NCBI GenBank assembly: GCA_033391075.1
Contig: JAWPMV010000001.1
Location: forward strand, 3,596,001 to 3,660,000
DNA from: Bacteroidia bacterium
Lineage (GTDB): Bacteria > Bacteroidota > Bacteroidia > J057
Length of the DNA stretch: 64,000 bases
Direction: 5' to 3'
Below the pieces are notes generated by a model. The model searched no databases and was not told the origin of the DNA. It worked only from the letters and a program-made list of their open reading frames with translations. The stretch's first letter is position 1. The number at the start of each line of letters is the position of its first letter. The position numbers and the translations under genes are program-made. Of the stretch, positions 19,038 through 28,517 are shown piece after piece.

Positions 19038-22000
19038 TTATTTTACTTCCAGTTTTTCCGTATAGGAGAAACCATTTTTGTCGTATGCTTTTACGAGATA
19101 AAGTCCTGCTTTCAGCTGGCTTTTTCGAATGGAAACGGAGCTGGCATTCAAGTCTTTACTTGCGCTCAACAGGCTTCCACTAAGGGTATAAATCTCTAGT
19201 TTGTCTATATCTATTCGAATACCGGCATCCTCAATATGTCTGATCTCAGCCTGCGCTTCCACTTCCAGGGGATTGGGGCTCACACTCAGATAGAGTTTGT
19301 TTTGCTCAGCCCACTCCAAGGAATTCACGACCTGGTTTTGAACCGTATTAGTAATGATGAACTCATTGTAGTCAAACTGAATGGCTGCTCTATTCTCGAT
19401 CACAGTACCAGCAGGAATCGCCTGACCGGGTTTGATCTTGTATTCGATAAAACCATGACTGGCTGCCTCATTGCTATTGCTATCAGGCAAGAATATGCGG
19501 TCAAAGGTAAAGCTGATCACACGGTCTTCTGAAATCTGGTATTTATAATCATGACTGGCTCCTTGCAGCTCAAAGCTGGCGAGGTCGAGAAAAGGAGAAA
19601 TGGTATCCTGGATAAAGACTCGCTGCGCAAATTTGGTTCCCACATTCTGGAAACGAATCTTATAGGTCAACTCATCATCCTTTTCAATCGCACCTTTTGG
19701 GAATACAAGTATGTCGTTGGGATCTACTGCACCCACCACTTCATTGTAATCGATGCGCATGTTATTGGTCAGATCACAATCGTCGGGTGGATTGCGGAAA
19801 TATGCCCTTACTTCTGCTTGCTTGCCCAGGGTTGCTGTTGCAGAAACAGAATCCGTGATCATAATCGTCCCCTGCTGCATCGGATTCAGTTCGCGAAGGT
19901 TCCATACATATTCCGTCACGCTTGTCCCCCTGGTCATTTGATTCCAGGGCACATCCGAACTCAGGGGAATGATGTCATTGTCAAATTCTACAACGAGTTC
20001 GAGATTTGAAGCACCCAAAGCTCCTCTATTGAGGAAAGATATCGCATAGCTATTTCTAAAACCTCTACGAAGAGCTGTGCTACTCAAATAAGTAACCAAA
20101 TCCGGTTTTGGACAGCTTGGACTCATCGCAAAGTTCTTTCCACAGAATGAAAGTGAACTGGCTTTATTTGCACTTTCATAGACGATGGTATGAGAGCTAT
20201 CACAACTGCTTACATTGGACCACTCATCTGTGCTGATGCTGTTTATGGAATAGGTACCGTATTGACGGTAGATTCTGTATTCTCCGCTATCATTGGTCGT
20301 TACGTATTTAGGACCTGGCAGTACTTCCAGCAAAATATTCGGTACACCAGGTTCTCCCTGATCCTGCTGGCAGTTGCCATTGAGGTCATAGTAAACGACT
20401 CCACATATTTCTGCTCCATCTTCTTCGATGACTGTTTGGCAATCATTGAGAGAGACATTGGTTAAATGCTGCTCAAAGCCTGAAGGCCAATCGATGATAA
20501 CAGAGTCTATATTGCTGGCATCTCCCAGACCGAAGTAGGCGCGGATGGTAGACTGACTACTGGAACCGCCCCCCGTCTGTGTACTGATTTCTCTCGTTTG
20601 CCATACACTCTTGCCGTAGATGGTGGATTTGATCCTTAGCTTGGCACCTACAGCCGACTTATTCGAACGCACACCTTTCAATTCGAAGCACTTCCAACTG
20701 ATACAAGGATCGGCTTCATTGTTATAAATGGTATTGTCCTGATTTCCATGATTTGCCAGGAATATATCGAGGTCTCCATCTATGTCATAATCCGCGAAGG
20801 CAACTCCCATGGTATTTTCCAAATCCTCATCAAACATCTCACTTCTGCGAAATGTGCCATCTCCATTGTTGACATAGAAGAAGTTTACATTGCCTGCATC
20901 ATTTCCGACAAACAGATCGAGGAATCCATCTTTATTCATATCTGCCCATCCACTTCCATGGGAATGGCCTCCCTCCTGAGTAATGATGGAGGTATAATTT
21001 TTAGTAAAAGAACCATCTCCATTGTTTACATAAAAGAAGTTGTTCTGATTACTAGCATTGGTTACAAAGAGGTCCAAATCACCATCATTGTCATAATCTC
21101 CCCAGCTACTCCCGGTAGAATTCCCTCCATCATTTACGATATTTCCCTCAGTAATTTTGGTGAACTGACCATTGCCTTCATTGTGGTAGAGAGAGTTATT
21201 ATCATCTCTGCCATTTGGAACAAAGAGGTCCAGCAATCCGTCATTGTCATAATCTGCCCAGGTAGCTCCCATAGAGAATTTGGCTTCCAAAGCGATGGGA
21301 TTGTCTGTTGCACGGCTGAAGGTTCCATCTCCATTGTTATGGTAGAGTTGGTTATAACGGGTAGGCATATAATCCGACACAAAGATGTCCAACCATCCGT
21401 CATTGTCATAATCTATCCAGGCAGCATTGTGGCAATATCCTTCGTAGCTACTGATATCTCCGATGGAATCCTGACGAGTAAATGTTCCGTCTCCATTGTT
21501 TTGGTAAAGGTGGTTAACTGCACGTACGTTATTGGACACAAAGAGGTCAAGATCACCATCATTGTCATAGTCGCCCCAGCTTGCCCCTGCGCTTGCTCCT
21601 TTGTCCTGGATGGGCGCACCTGCAGTTGTTGAAACGGTGAATTGGCCGTTTCCATCATTTATGTAAAGCTTACCAGCTTCCCAATGATTAAATTCTGCGA
21701 CATAGAGGTCTTCGTAACCATCATTGTTGAAATCTCCCCAGGCGCCACTCCAGTTGTTTCCTTTATCATCAGTCAATCCGGCAATCACAGGTCGGGTAAA
21801 CTTCATGTTTACATCGAAAGGAACTGTGATACTTGGTAATGGCTTTCCACAGGGTTCGTAAGAGTTTGCTACGATGGTAATGAGATCACCGGCTTTGTAT
21901 CCACTTTCGTTTTTGATTCTGAAAGCAATCTTCAAGCGATTTTTAGCTGTATTGGTAATACCGACCATACCGTCATAAGCGATCTCGGCAACTTCATTGT

Positions 22001-25000
22001 TGATATCAATCGTAAACTCGTCATTGCTTACTGTCGGATCCTGGATGTAGTTGTATGATCCGCTGATGGGATACTTGATTTTGGTACTATCGCTTACCAG
22101 GCTCATGGAGTTATTGCCCGGAAGCAATACTTTCAACTGAATATCTCCTACATAACCTTGCTTTACACTGGCCAATTCAACTTCTATATCTGTATAAATC
22201 ACACAGTTCTCACTGAAACGATCTCCTTTCAATCTCATTTGCAATTCAGCTGGCTCTGGCTCTACTTCCAGTTTCGTCTGGGTATAGCTACACTTGAAGT
22301 TTGCAAAGCTGTCGGGATAAGCCGAACATTCGTAACCGGCAAATACATCTATATAGGTGGGTTGACAAGCAGAGTAACGAGCATTGATCGATAGCTTTTT
22401 GGTGGCATTGGAAGAAATAGCTCCCAATTTGTAGATATCGCCGCTGTACTCAAGCGTATCTCCACTAGCCTGATCCACAATAGATGTTATCGTTACATCA
22501 TTATTTGGAGCCTTTACATGCACCCAACTATTGTCAGATCCACCTCCTCCGGATTTCACGTTCAGGGTCCAACTGATATTCTTGCCTAAACCGTCAATGA
22601 TGGGTGTAGGAGAAGATAGCTGCAGTGATGGGGGCGAAAAGCGGATTTGATCCGGATTTGAGATATACCAATCAGTCTCGCTGTTTGACAACCACTCCGA
22701 TTCCTGGAAGGTAACCTTCCAATCTACGTCCTGGTAAGTATTTTCCGGCACATCACAAGAAGGAGCCAGTTTCACATACAAGGTCGCACGGAAACCGTCA
22801 TCGCTCTTAATCACACTTCCTCCGTGTCCGTCGAAGAATTGCTCTATGTTCAAGTGGTAGGTGTTCCCTACTACTGAATCCGGTTGAATGTTACTGATCG
22901 TTTTGGTGATCGAAGAATTGGTATGCTTGGTAGCTCTATGCTTCATGTAGATATCCAATACTTCGTAGTGATCCGGAATGGTAAACTGAGCTTTGTTGAT
23001 ATGCGCCCACTGCCTGTATTCATAGGGGAATAAGTTTCCTCCGTTGTAGTTAGAACAGCAATCCCCTATGCTCAATTTGAAATCCTGATTGATTACTTTG
23101 TTACAGGAAGAGATGGTGGTTTTGCTTCCTTTTTCATTCACAAAATAGTAGCCGATCATGGAAAAGTTCCCTCCCCAATTGATGCAGGAGAATTTATCGC
23201 TGCTATTTGAAGGATTTTCTACATCACTCAAATAGATATCCGTATCTATTTTGGCCTGTTCAATTTTTCCCCCAATATTTCCGCTCTGCAAATAGTCGAT
23301 GTCTAACCAAATGCTATCACCATCCTCAAAGAGAAATTGGTCAAAGTCAAAACTTTCTTCGTCTAAATCCAGATTAACCGGATATACCAGTCCTGGCGAT
23401 TCGGCCGAATTGGGATTATTCGCAGTCCAGTTGTTGTTGATATTGTCCAAATCTGTATTCGAATTTGCAGATTGAACGTCCCCTGAAGGCAAGATGACAG
23501 AAACGGGATAAACAAGTGCGATTTCCGGTATATCGACCAATATATCCAGGTAGCCATTTTTTTCTAAGAGTGCTTCTTTACAGTCGAGGTAAAGGCTACT
23601 CAATTCCCTATCGGATGAAATGGATAGCCTTTGATTATTTTTGGTCTGGACACTTAGGGGAAATTCCAACTGAGGCCAGCTAGCAGCTCCGGGATTAGCA
23701 TCCACCCAATTATCTATTGCAGTTTCCAGGGCCGATTCTGTTTGATAGCTGATGTTCGATCCACCGGGATAGTTAACCTGAACCGGATAAACCAAGTCAA
23801 AACATTTTCCATACAGCTCAGAATTGCAATTTACCTGACTGAGGGTGATCTGGTCTGCAACTGTACATTGGCTGTCCTTATTTCTAACTAGCACATCATA
23901 GCTTGCAGCAGTCAATCCGCTGAAATTAGGAGAATCCTGAAAAGTCTGACCATTATCTATGCTGTATTCCAGGCTGCCTCCCTGAGCAGATATAGAAATC
24001 GTTCCATCGTTTAAGTCCGGACACGAAGCCGCAGTCGGAGAAGAAGGACTAATTGAGGTGATAGAAGGAGTTTCACAGGAAGCATCTTCGCAGTCAATTT
24101 TCCCATCTCCATCATCGTCTATCCCATTGTTGCAAATTTCATTCAGGGCAGAAGCCGTAAAGCTTATGTCTCTTCTTCCACTACCGCCAGTCTTACAAAC
24201 CATGAGATAGGCATAGCTTTGATCTGTTGTAAAAGTAAAGGTACTTCCACTACTTACTTCATGATCAGGGCTACTACAATCATCCACAGAACAATTATCA
24301 TCCGTCAGGTAAAAATTTGTATTACCTGAAGATTGAGAGACAACTTCAATTTCCATGGTAGTTCCTGAAACATAATTGGGATGTGAGCTCAGGTCAATGA
24401 AGATTTTTGCGCAAGCCTGTTTGTTGCTACCCGTAGGTACTCCGCAACCACAATCCGTATCCGTCTGAACGCCATTTGCATTGCTTCCGTCTGTGCATCC
24501 ATTTTCATCGCATCTCAACACATTGCAATCATCGCAATCTGCAAGTATGGCATCGGTTCGAGGAAAATCAGGGATGAGAACTTTAGCCTCTTCAAAAGAG
24601 GCAATTGCCGTTTTTTGTTTAAAGTCATGCTCCTTTCCCAAAGCATAAATACCGGAATTGGGTGCATAAGGTTCTAAATTGTCCCTGAGAGCTAAATAGC
24701 CTTTAGCTCTGTTTTCTGCAGCCTTAAATTTCCGTATGCTTTGAACCATTTCCTTTCGGGAAGATTTGGTCCTGGAAAGGCTGTCTTTTATGTCTGCAGG
24801 TGTAAAGTCGTAATAAAAGGTCTGATCTTCACCTGAAATGCTGCTTGTTACTTTTACACTATCGCTGCTTCTATATAAACCAGCAGATTGATCGTATACC
24901 CTGAGACTTGCGCCTACATGGCTAAGGTTTTTTCCCAGTAGAATGGAGTTTGACGCATAGCCATAGGGAAAGCCGATACTACCTGATCTTTCCGACACCT

Positions 25001-27062
25001 TCGCGACAAAGGTGGTTCTCAGGGTATCCCCAACCATAATTCTGTTGGTTTTCACTTTGCTCATATCCAAAGACGAAGATCCATCAGGGCTTCCATCCTG
25101 GTTGTAGTCCGGCAAGCCAAAACTTGTTCTTCTGGCATCATAAGAAATCAGGGATAAGCCTTCCTCACATTCGTCTGGACAAACAAGCTGAGTTGTTGCC
25201 AAACTGCTGCATAGAAAAGGAATCAAACAGCCATCTGTACAGCTAGTGTCTGGAATATAATTGACAGTCATCTGAAGATCGACTTCGCTAGTCTCACTAT
25301 TAATCTCTCCGCAGTCTACACTTAGTATCAGTCCTATTTCTGCTTTAGGCAGATTGAAGGGGGCGGGATGAGGATAGCTCGCGACAAGCTCACGCTGGTT
25401 TTGGTCGAAGCTTATAGAAGATGCCGTCCAGCTTTTTGTTCCACTTGTAAAAGTCAGATCAGACGTATTTCCACTCCATGCAAGGCCCTGAGGGATCTTA
25501 AATACCAGTTCGTAATTTGCTCCAGGCCCTGCAGGAAGTTTATTGCTGAAACTTGAGATGGTAAAGTTGTAGTTTCCTTTTTGTCCTACACTGAGGTAGT
25601 AAGGATTCTCTACAAAGACGGTCATATTCCCTCTCAAATCATTCTCGCCAACTTTAGATGTAGTTTTCACCTCTGTCTCGCATGCATCTGTGTATTTCAC
25701 CTGAGTTTTCCATCCTGTATTAGTTTCGTTGTTACATACATTGATGCAACAATTGTAAACGTCCCAGCTAATTAAAGCTGTTGCCTGAGGTGAGAGCTCA
25801 GGCAAATCCAGAAGTACTCTTCCGATGGGATTAGATCCCAGGCATGCATAATCTCCTGTATTTTTGGTAGTATAAACCAATCGAGGCTCGATTTTTTCAG
25901 CAGCTCCTCCATTAACAGAGATCATCAAACTCGAAGTATCGAATCTGCTGAATATATTTTCCGTGTAGTTCCCTCCGGTTGATTTCCAGATGTCAAGTTC
26001 AACATCTATGGCTATGCCCTGTCCGTTATTCTTTACGGTGATCTCCTGTGTATTTGCTGTAGAAGGACCGAAACAAGTAGAGATTGAATTATTCGTTGAT
26101 AGACTTAAGGAGGGCAATTTCAAGCTGGTGCTGATATTCGCATTCATAGTTGCGTCCACAATGGTTTCTCCTTTGCAGGACCAACCCGCATCTATGGAAG
26201 AACTAATGGTATTGCCAGAACATCCGAAAGCCAGTATCCTTTCAGTAATTATGAGGGTCTCATTGTTGTCGAAAAAATTATCTCCGTTTCCAATTCCTGT
26301 AAAGTCTGCTCCACTTAAAAATATGGTGTCTTTAGTAGGGTTGATTTGCCCCAAATCAGTGCCTACCAATTCGATTCCATCGCCATGAACATCCGTCAGG
26401 AAGAAAGAGGATAGTTTCCCATAGCCCCCATTGACAACTTTGATAGTCCTGCTTGCTGTATCTCCACTAACCAGACTTTGATTGGCTGGATTGATTTTGA
26501 TGATGTTTAGCGCGGCATATAAAGCATTGTAAGGAGCAGAAAGCGATTCTACTACTCCTTCATTACTTTCGAGGATTACTTTGTTCTGAAGGCTTCCTCC
26601 ATTTAGTATTTCATTCCTTGCAGGAATGGATATTTCGTAATCGATACTAAAACCTACCGATTCCCCATCTGGCACATCGTCGAGTGTAAATACCGGATTG
26701 CAAAGATCCCTTATATCGTCTTCTATAATATTGTATAGTGAGGTATCATTTAGACTGCCGGCTATATATTTAACCCCTGCAGGTAGCTCTACAGTTATTT
26801 CCTGATTGGTAAGTGAAAAGCCAGTCGTATTGAGGTACTCTATAGAAAAGGTGTAGGCGTCGGAACAAACCGTAACCTCCAGAGGCACTTCCATGGATAA
26901 GAAGACATCCTCCAAAGGCTGATTAGAGAGGGTGGAGAAGAAAAACAATGCTGCCATGATGAATATGATGACAGCATCTGTAATAACAGATGTTTTTAAT
27001 CGGGTCTCCAGGCGAAGTTTCTTACGGGGCTTATCTGAATTTTTCGGAGTAAAGTTGTTCAA
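19038..27062 (-). CDS. Giant T9SS-secreted FG-GAP/ASPIC-UnbV protein with an extra 480-aa block (2674 aa)
   Basis: It is collinear with the neighbouring 2193-aa protein: signal helix (about 28-46), beta-sandwich half, FG-GAP/VCBS repeats, ASPIC/UnbV, SdrD-B-like and DUF11 domains and a T9SS sorting domain, many stretches being almost identical. It differs by a block at about residues 756-1240 that interrupts the domain ending in DGDSIWLDIDY. The block holds a charged helical segment, a Cys-rich stretch (CDDCNVLRCDENGC), an ICNNGIDDDGDGKIDC motif, a SprB-like repeat (NDGTISISAQGGSLEYSID) and two related YPV modules (FDLVYPVQVNYPGG and ALVYPVSVILPSGD). It was probably duplicated from, or into, its neighbour and then gained this cassette. 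Confidence 0.85.
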   Translation of the reverse strand: MNNFTPKNSDKPRKKLRLETRLKTSVITDAVIIFIMAALFFFSTLSNQPLEDVFLSMEVPLEVTVCSDAYTFSIEYLNTTGFSLTNQEITVELPAGVKYIAGSLNDTSLYNIIEDDIRDLCNPVFTLDDVPDGESVGFSIDYEISIPARNEILNGGSLQNKVILESNEGVVESLSAPYNALYAALNIIKINPANQSLVSGDTASRTIKVVNGGYGKLSSFFLTDVHGDGIELVGTDLGQINPTKDTIFLSGADFTGIGNGDNFFDNNETLIITERILAFGCSGNTISSSIDAGWSCKGETIVDATMNANISTSLKLPSLSLSTNNSISTCFGPSTANTQEITVKNNGQGIAIDVELDIWKSTGGNYTENIFSRFDTSSLMISVNGGAAEKIEPRLVYTTKNTGDYACLGSNPIGRVLLDLPELSPQATALISWDVYNCCINVCNNETNTGWKTQVKYTDACETEVKTTSKVGENDLRGNMTVFVENPYYLSVGQKGNYNFTISSFSNKLPAGPGANYELVFKIPQGLAWSGNTSDLTFTSGTKSWTASSISFDQNQRELVASYPHPAPFNLPKAEIGLILSVDCGEINSETSEVDLQMTVNYIPDTSCTDGCLIPFLCSSLATTQLVCPDECEEGLSLISYDARRTSFGLPDYNQDGSPDGSSSLDMSKVKTNRIMVGDTLRTTFVAKVSERSGSIGFPYGYASNSILLGKNLSHVGASLRVYDQSAGLYRSSDSVKVTSSISGEDQTFYYDFTPADIKDSLSRTKSSRKEMVQSIRKFKAAENRAKGYLALRDNLEPYAPNSGIYALGKEHDFKQKTAIASFEEAKVLIPDFPRTDAILADCDDCNVLRCDENGCTDGSNANGVQTDTDCGCGVPTGSNKQACAKIFIDLSSHPNYVSGTTMEIEVVSQSSGNTNFYLTDDNCSVDDCSSPDHEVSSGSTFTFTTDQSYAYLMVCKTGGSGRRDISFTASALNEICNNGIDDDGDGKIDCEDASCETPSITSISPSSPTAASCPDLNDGTISISAQGGSLEYSIDNGQTFQDSPNFSGLTAASYDVLVRNKDSQCTVADQITLSQVNCNSELYGKCFDLVYPVQVNYPGGSNISYQTESALETAIDNWVDANPGAASWPQLEFPLSVQTKNNQRLSISSDRELSSLYLDCKEALLEKNGYLDILVDIPEIALVYPVSVILPSGDVQSANSNTDLDNINNNWTANNPNSAESPGLVYPVNLDLDEESFDFDQFLFEDGDSIWLDIDYLQSGNIGGKIEQAKIDTDIYLSDVENPSNSSDKFSCINWGGNFSMIGYYFVNEKGSKTTISSCNKVINQDFKLSIGDCCSNYNGGNLFPYEYRQWAHINKAQFTIPDHYEVLDIYMKHRATKHTNSSITKTISNIQPDSVVGNTYHLNIEQFFDGHGGSVIKSDDGFRATLYVKLAPSCDVPENTYQDVDWKVTFQESEWLSNSETDWYISNPDQIRFSPPSLQLSSPTPIIDGLGKNISWTLNVKSGGGGSDNSWVHVKAPNNDVTITSIVDQASGDTLEYSGDIYKLGAISSNATKKLSINARYSACQPTYIDVFAGYECSAYPDSFANFKCSYTQTKLEVEPEPAELQMRLKGDRFSENCVIYTDIEVELASVKQGYVGDIQLKVLLPGNNSMSLVSDSTKIKYPISGSYNYIQDPTVSNDEFTIDINNEVAEIAYDGMVGITNTAKNRLKIAFRIKNESGYKAGDLITIVANSYEPCGKPLPSITVPFDVNMKFTRPVIAGLTDDKGNNWSGAWGDFNNDGYEDLYVAEFNHWEAGKLYINDGNGQFTVSTTAGAPIQDKGASAGASWGDYDNDGDLDLFVSNNVRAVNHLYQNNGDGTFTRQDSIGDISSYEGYCHNAAWIDYDNDGWLDIFVSDYMPTRYNQLYHNNGDGTFSRATDNPIALEAKFSMGATWADYDNDGLLDLFVPNGRDDNNSLYHNEGNGQFTKITEGNIVNDGGNSTGSSWGDYDNDGDLDLFVTNASNQNNFFYVNNGDGSFTKNYTSIITQEGGHSHGSGWADMNKDGFLDLFVGNDAGNVNFFYVNNGDGTFRRSEMFDEDLENTMGVAFADYDIDGDLDIFLANHGNQDNTIYNNEADPCISWKCFELKGVRSNKSAVGAKLRIKSTIYGKSVWQTREISTQTGGGSSSQSTIRAYFGLGDASNIDSVIIDWPSGFEQHLTNVSLNDCQTVIEEDGAEICGVVYYDLNGNCQQDQGEPGVPNILLEVLPGPKYVTTNDSGEYRIYRQYGTYSINSISTDEWSNVSSCDSSHTIVYESANKASSLSFCGKNFAMSPSCPKPDLVTYLSSTALRRGFRNSYAISFLNRGALGASNLELVVEFDNDIIPLSSDVPWNQMTRGTSVTEYVWNLRELNPMQQGTIMITDSVSATATLGKQAEVRAYFRNPPDDCDLTNNMRIDYNEVVGAVDPNDILVFPKGAIEKDDELTYKIRFQNVGTKFAQRVFIQDTISPFLDLASFELQGASHDYKYQISEDRVISFTFDRIFLPDSNSNEAASHGFIEYKIKPGQAIPAGTVIENRAAIQFDYNEFIITNTVQNQVVNSLEWAEQNKLYLSVSPNPLEVEAQAEIRHIEDAGIRIDIDKLEIYTLSGSLLSASKDLNASSVSIRKSQLKAGLYLVKAYDKNGFSYTEKLEVK

Positions 27063-27261
27063 TACGCAGAGCTTTATTTAATCGTTGTGCAATAATAGCT
27101 CTATGCGACATCAATTCGAGTTCGTTTATTTTACATATTAAACATATTACAGCTCATGTAATATTTTCATCAAACTATAAGCCTTAATAATCCTCAAAGC
27201 TGATTTCCATCTCATTGGGTCTTGAGATCGATAAAATTTCAGCTTGATTCCATGTAAGGAA

Positions 27262-27304
27262 ATAAAAAAAAATCGTAGCAAAACATACATTTGCTACGAT
27301 TTTT
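27262..27304 (-). terminator. Terminator of the aldolase gene
   Basis: An AAATCGTAGCAAA / TTTGCTACGATTT hairpin, with arms around 27270-27283 and 27290-27303, has a long A-tract on its left side that becomes a T-run on the minus strand. It lies just after the fructose-bisphosphate aldolase stop. Confidence 0.8.
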
Positions 27305-27329
27305 CGAAATAAATATATCTTTAGGGAAC

Positions 27330-28409
27330 TTATCCCAATACGTCAATCGCGTTTAAGTCTTCAAAAGCTAACTTAAGCCTTTTATTAAAGGATTTTTCTC
27401 CTTCACGCAACCAAACACGAGGATCATACTTTTTCTTATTAGGCTTGTCGTCTCCCTCTGGGTTTCCGATTTGTGCCTGCAGGTATGCTCTCCACTCAGA
27501 TTCGTATTCACGAACCCCATTCCAGTATGCCCATTGGGTATCAGTATCAATGTTCATTTTTACAGCTCCATACTCAATGGCTTCGCGGATTTCTTCACGA
27601 GAAGAACCGGAACCGCCGTGGAATACAAAGTTGATCGGATTGGAACCTGTACCAAATTTTTCCTGTACGAACTCCTGAGAGTTTTTAAGGATGATAGGCT
27701 TAAGGCTAACGTTTCCTGGTTTGTAAACTCCATGTACATTACCGAAAGCAGCAGCAACGGTAAAGTTATCGCTGATCTTTTTCAAACGCTCATAAGCATA
27801 CGAAACTTCAGATGGCTGAGTATACAAACGGGAACTGTCGATATCAGTATTGTCAACTCCGTCTTCTTCACCACCGGTTACTCCCAATTCGATCTCGATG
27901 GTCATGCCCATAGTATTCATTCTCTCGAAGTATTTGGCAGAGATTTCGATATTCTCTTCAATGGGTTCTTCAGAAAGATCCAGCATGTGAGAGCTGTACA
28001 GAGGTTGACCCGTTTGCTCGTAAAACTTTTCACCAGCATCCAGGAGTCCGTCTATCCAGGGAAGGAGTTTTTTTGCAGCATGGTCCGTATGCAAAATAAC
28101 GGGTACTCCATAGGCTTTGGCCATTTGGTGTACATGATGTGCACCTGATACGCCACCTGCTATAGCCGCTTTTTGATTTTCATTCCCAAGGCCTTTACCT
28201 GCAAAAAATACAGCTCCACCATTTGAAAATTGAATGATAATCGGAGAGTTCGCATCTCTTGCTGTTTCTATAGCGCCGTTTACAGTATTGGTTCCAACTA
28301 CGTTTACTGCAGGAAGGGCAAAGTTATTTTCATTTGCGTAGTTGAGTAGTTCCGTAACTTCATCACCGTGGAGGACCCCGGCGCGAAATTTTTTCTTAGC
28401 TGTAATCAT
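27330..28409 (-). CDS. fbaA: Class II fructose-bisphosphate aldolase
   Basis: A zinc-dependent aldolase that interconverts fructose-1,6-bisphosphate with dihydroxyacetone phosphate and glyceraldehyde-3-phosphate. The zinc and catalytic region is VPVILHTDHAAKK (HTDH). GMTIEIELGVTGGEEDG, AAAFGNVHGVYKPGN, FVFHGGSGS and GAVKMNIDTDTQWA are class IIA (E. coli FbaA type) signatures. The ATG at 28407-28409 gives exactly 359 residues, the usual length for this type. An in-frame upstream start at 28463 would add 18 unrelated residues and overlap promoter-like sequence, so it is rejected. The gene follows GH31 on the same strand but has its own promoter-like elements. Confidence 0.95.
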   Translation of the reverse strand: MITAKKKFRAGVLHGDEVTELLNYANENNFALPAVNVVGTNTVNGAIETARDANSPIIIQFSNGGAVFFAGKGLGNENQKAAIAGGVSGAHHVHQMAKAYGVPVILHTDHAAKKLLPWIDGLLDAGEKFYEQTGQPLYSSHMLDLSEEPIEENIEISAKYFERMNTMGMTIEIELGVTGGEEDGVDNTDIDSSRLYTQPSEVSYAYERLKKISDNFTVAAAFGNVHGVYKPGNVSLKPIILKNSQEFVQEKFGTGSNPINFVFHGGSGSSREEIREAIEYGAVKMNIDTDTQWAYWNGVREYESEWRAYLQAQIGNPEGDDKPNKKKYDPRVWLREGEKSFNKRLKLAFEDLNAIDVLG

Positions 28410-28452
28410 ATATTCGATCTTTAGGGTTATGGGAGCGAGATTAAATCGCCGA

Positions 28453-28484
28453 CAAAGCTGCAAAAACTTTCATTTGTGTACAAA
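28453..28484 (-). promoter_or_regulatory. Bacteroidota-type promoter candidate for fbaA
   Basis: On the minus strand TTTG (28484-28481) is followed after 20 bases by CAGCTTTG (28460-28453), a 7 of 8 match to the Bacteroidota -7 element TAnnTTTG. The start codon lies 44 bp further on. The -33 box falls inside the adjacent 28-bp palindrome. Confidence 0.5.
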
Positions 28485-28492
28485 TGAAAGTT
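28465..28492 (-). promoter_or_regulatory. 28-bp palindrome between GH31 and fbaA
   Basis: AACTTTCATTTGT (28465-28477) and ACAAATGAAAGTT (28480-28492) are perfect 13-bp arms around two bases. On the minus strand TTTTTG follows, so it may terminate GH31 transcription. It also covers the -33 box of the fbaA promoter candidate, so it could equally be an operator. Confidence 0.6.
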
Positions 28493-28517
28493 ATTCTTTA
28501 ACAATTTGATAAAAAAC

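Noticed and set aside
20748-21632. A 294-residue open frame on the plus strand inside the second giant gene
   Set aside because: It is the antisense of the FG-GAP/VCBS repeats, whose regular Asp/Asn/Gly codons keep the opposite strand free of stops. The giant gene on the minus strand has clear domains.
27471-28148. A 225-residue open frame antisense to the aldolase gene
   Set aside because: The aldolase on the other strand is complete with all class II motifs. The antisense product is low-complexity and has no known features.
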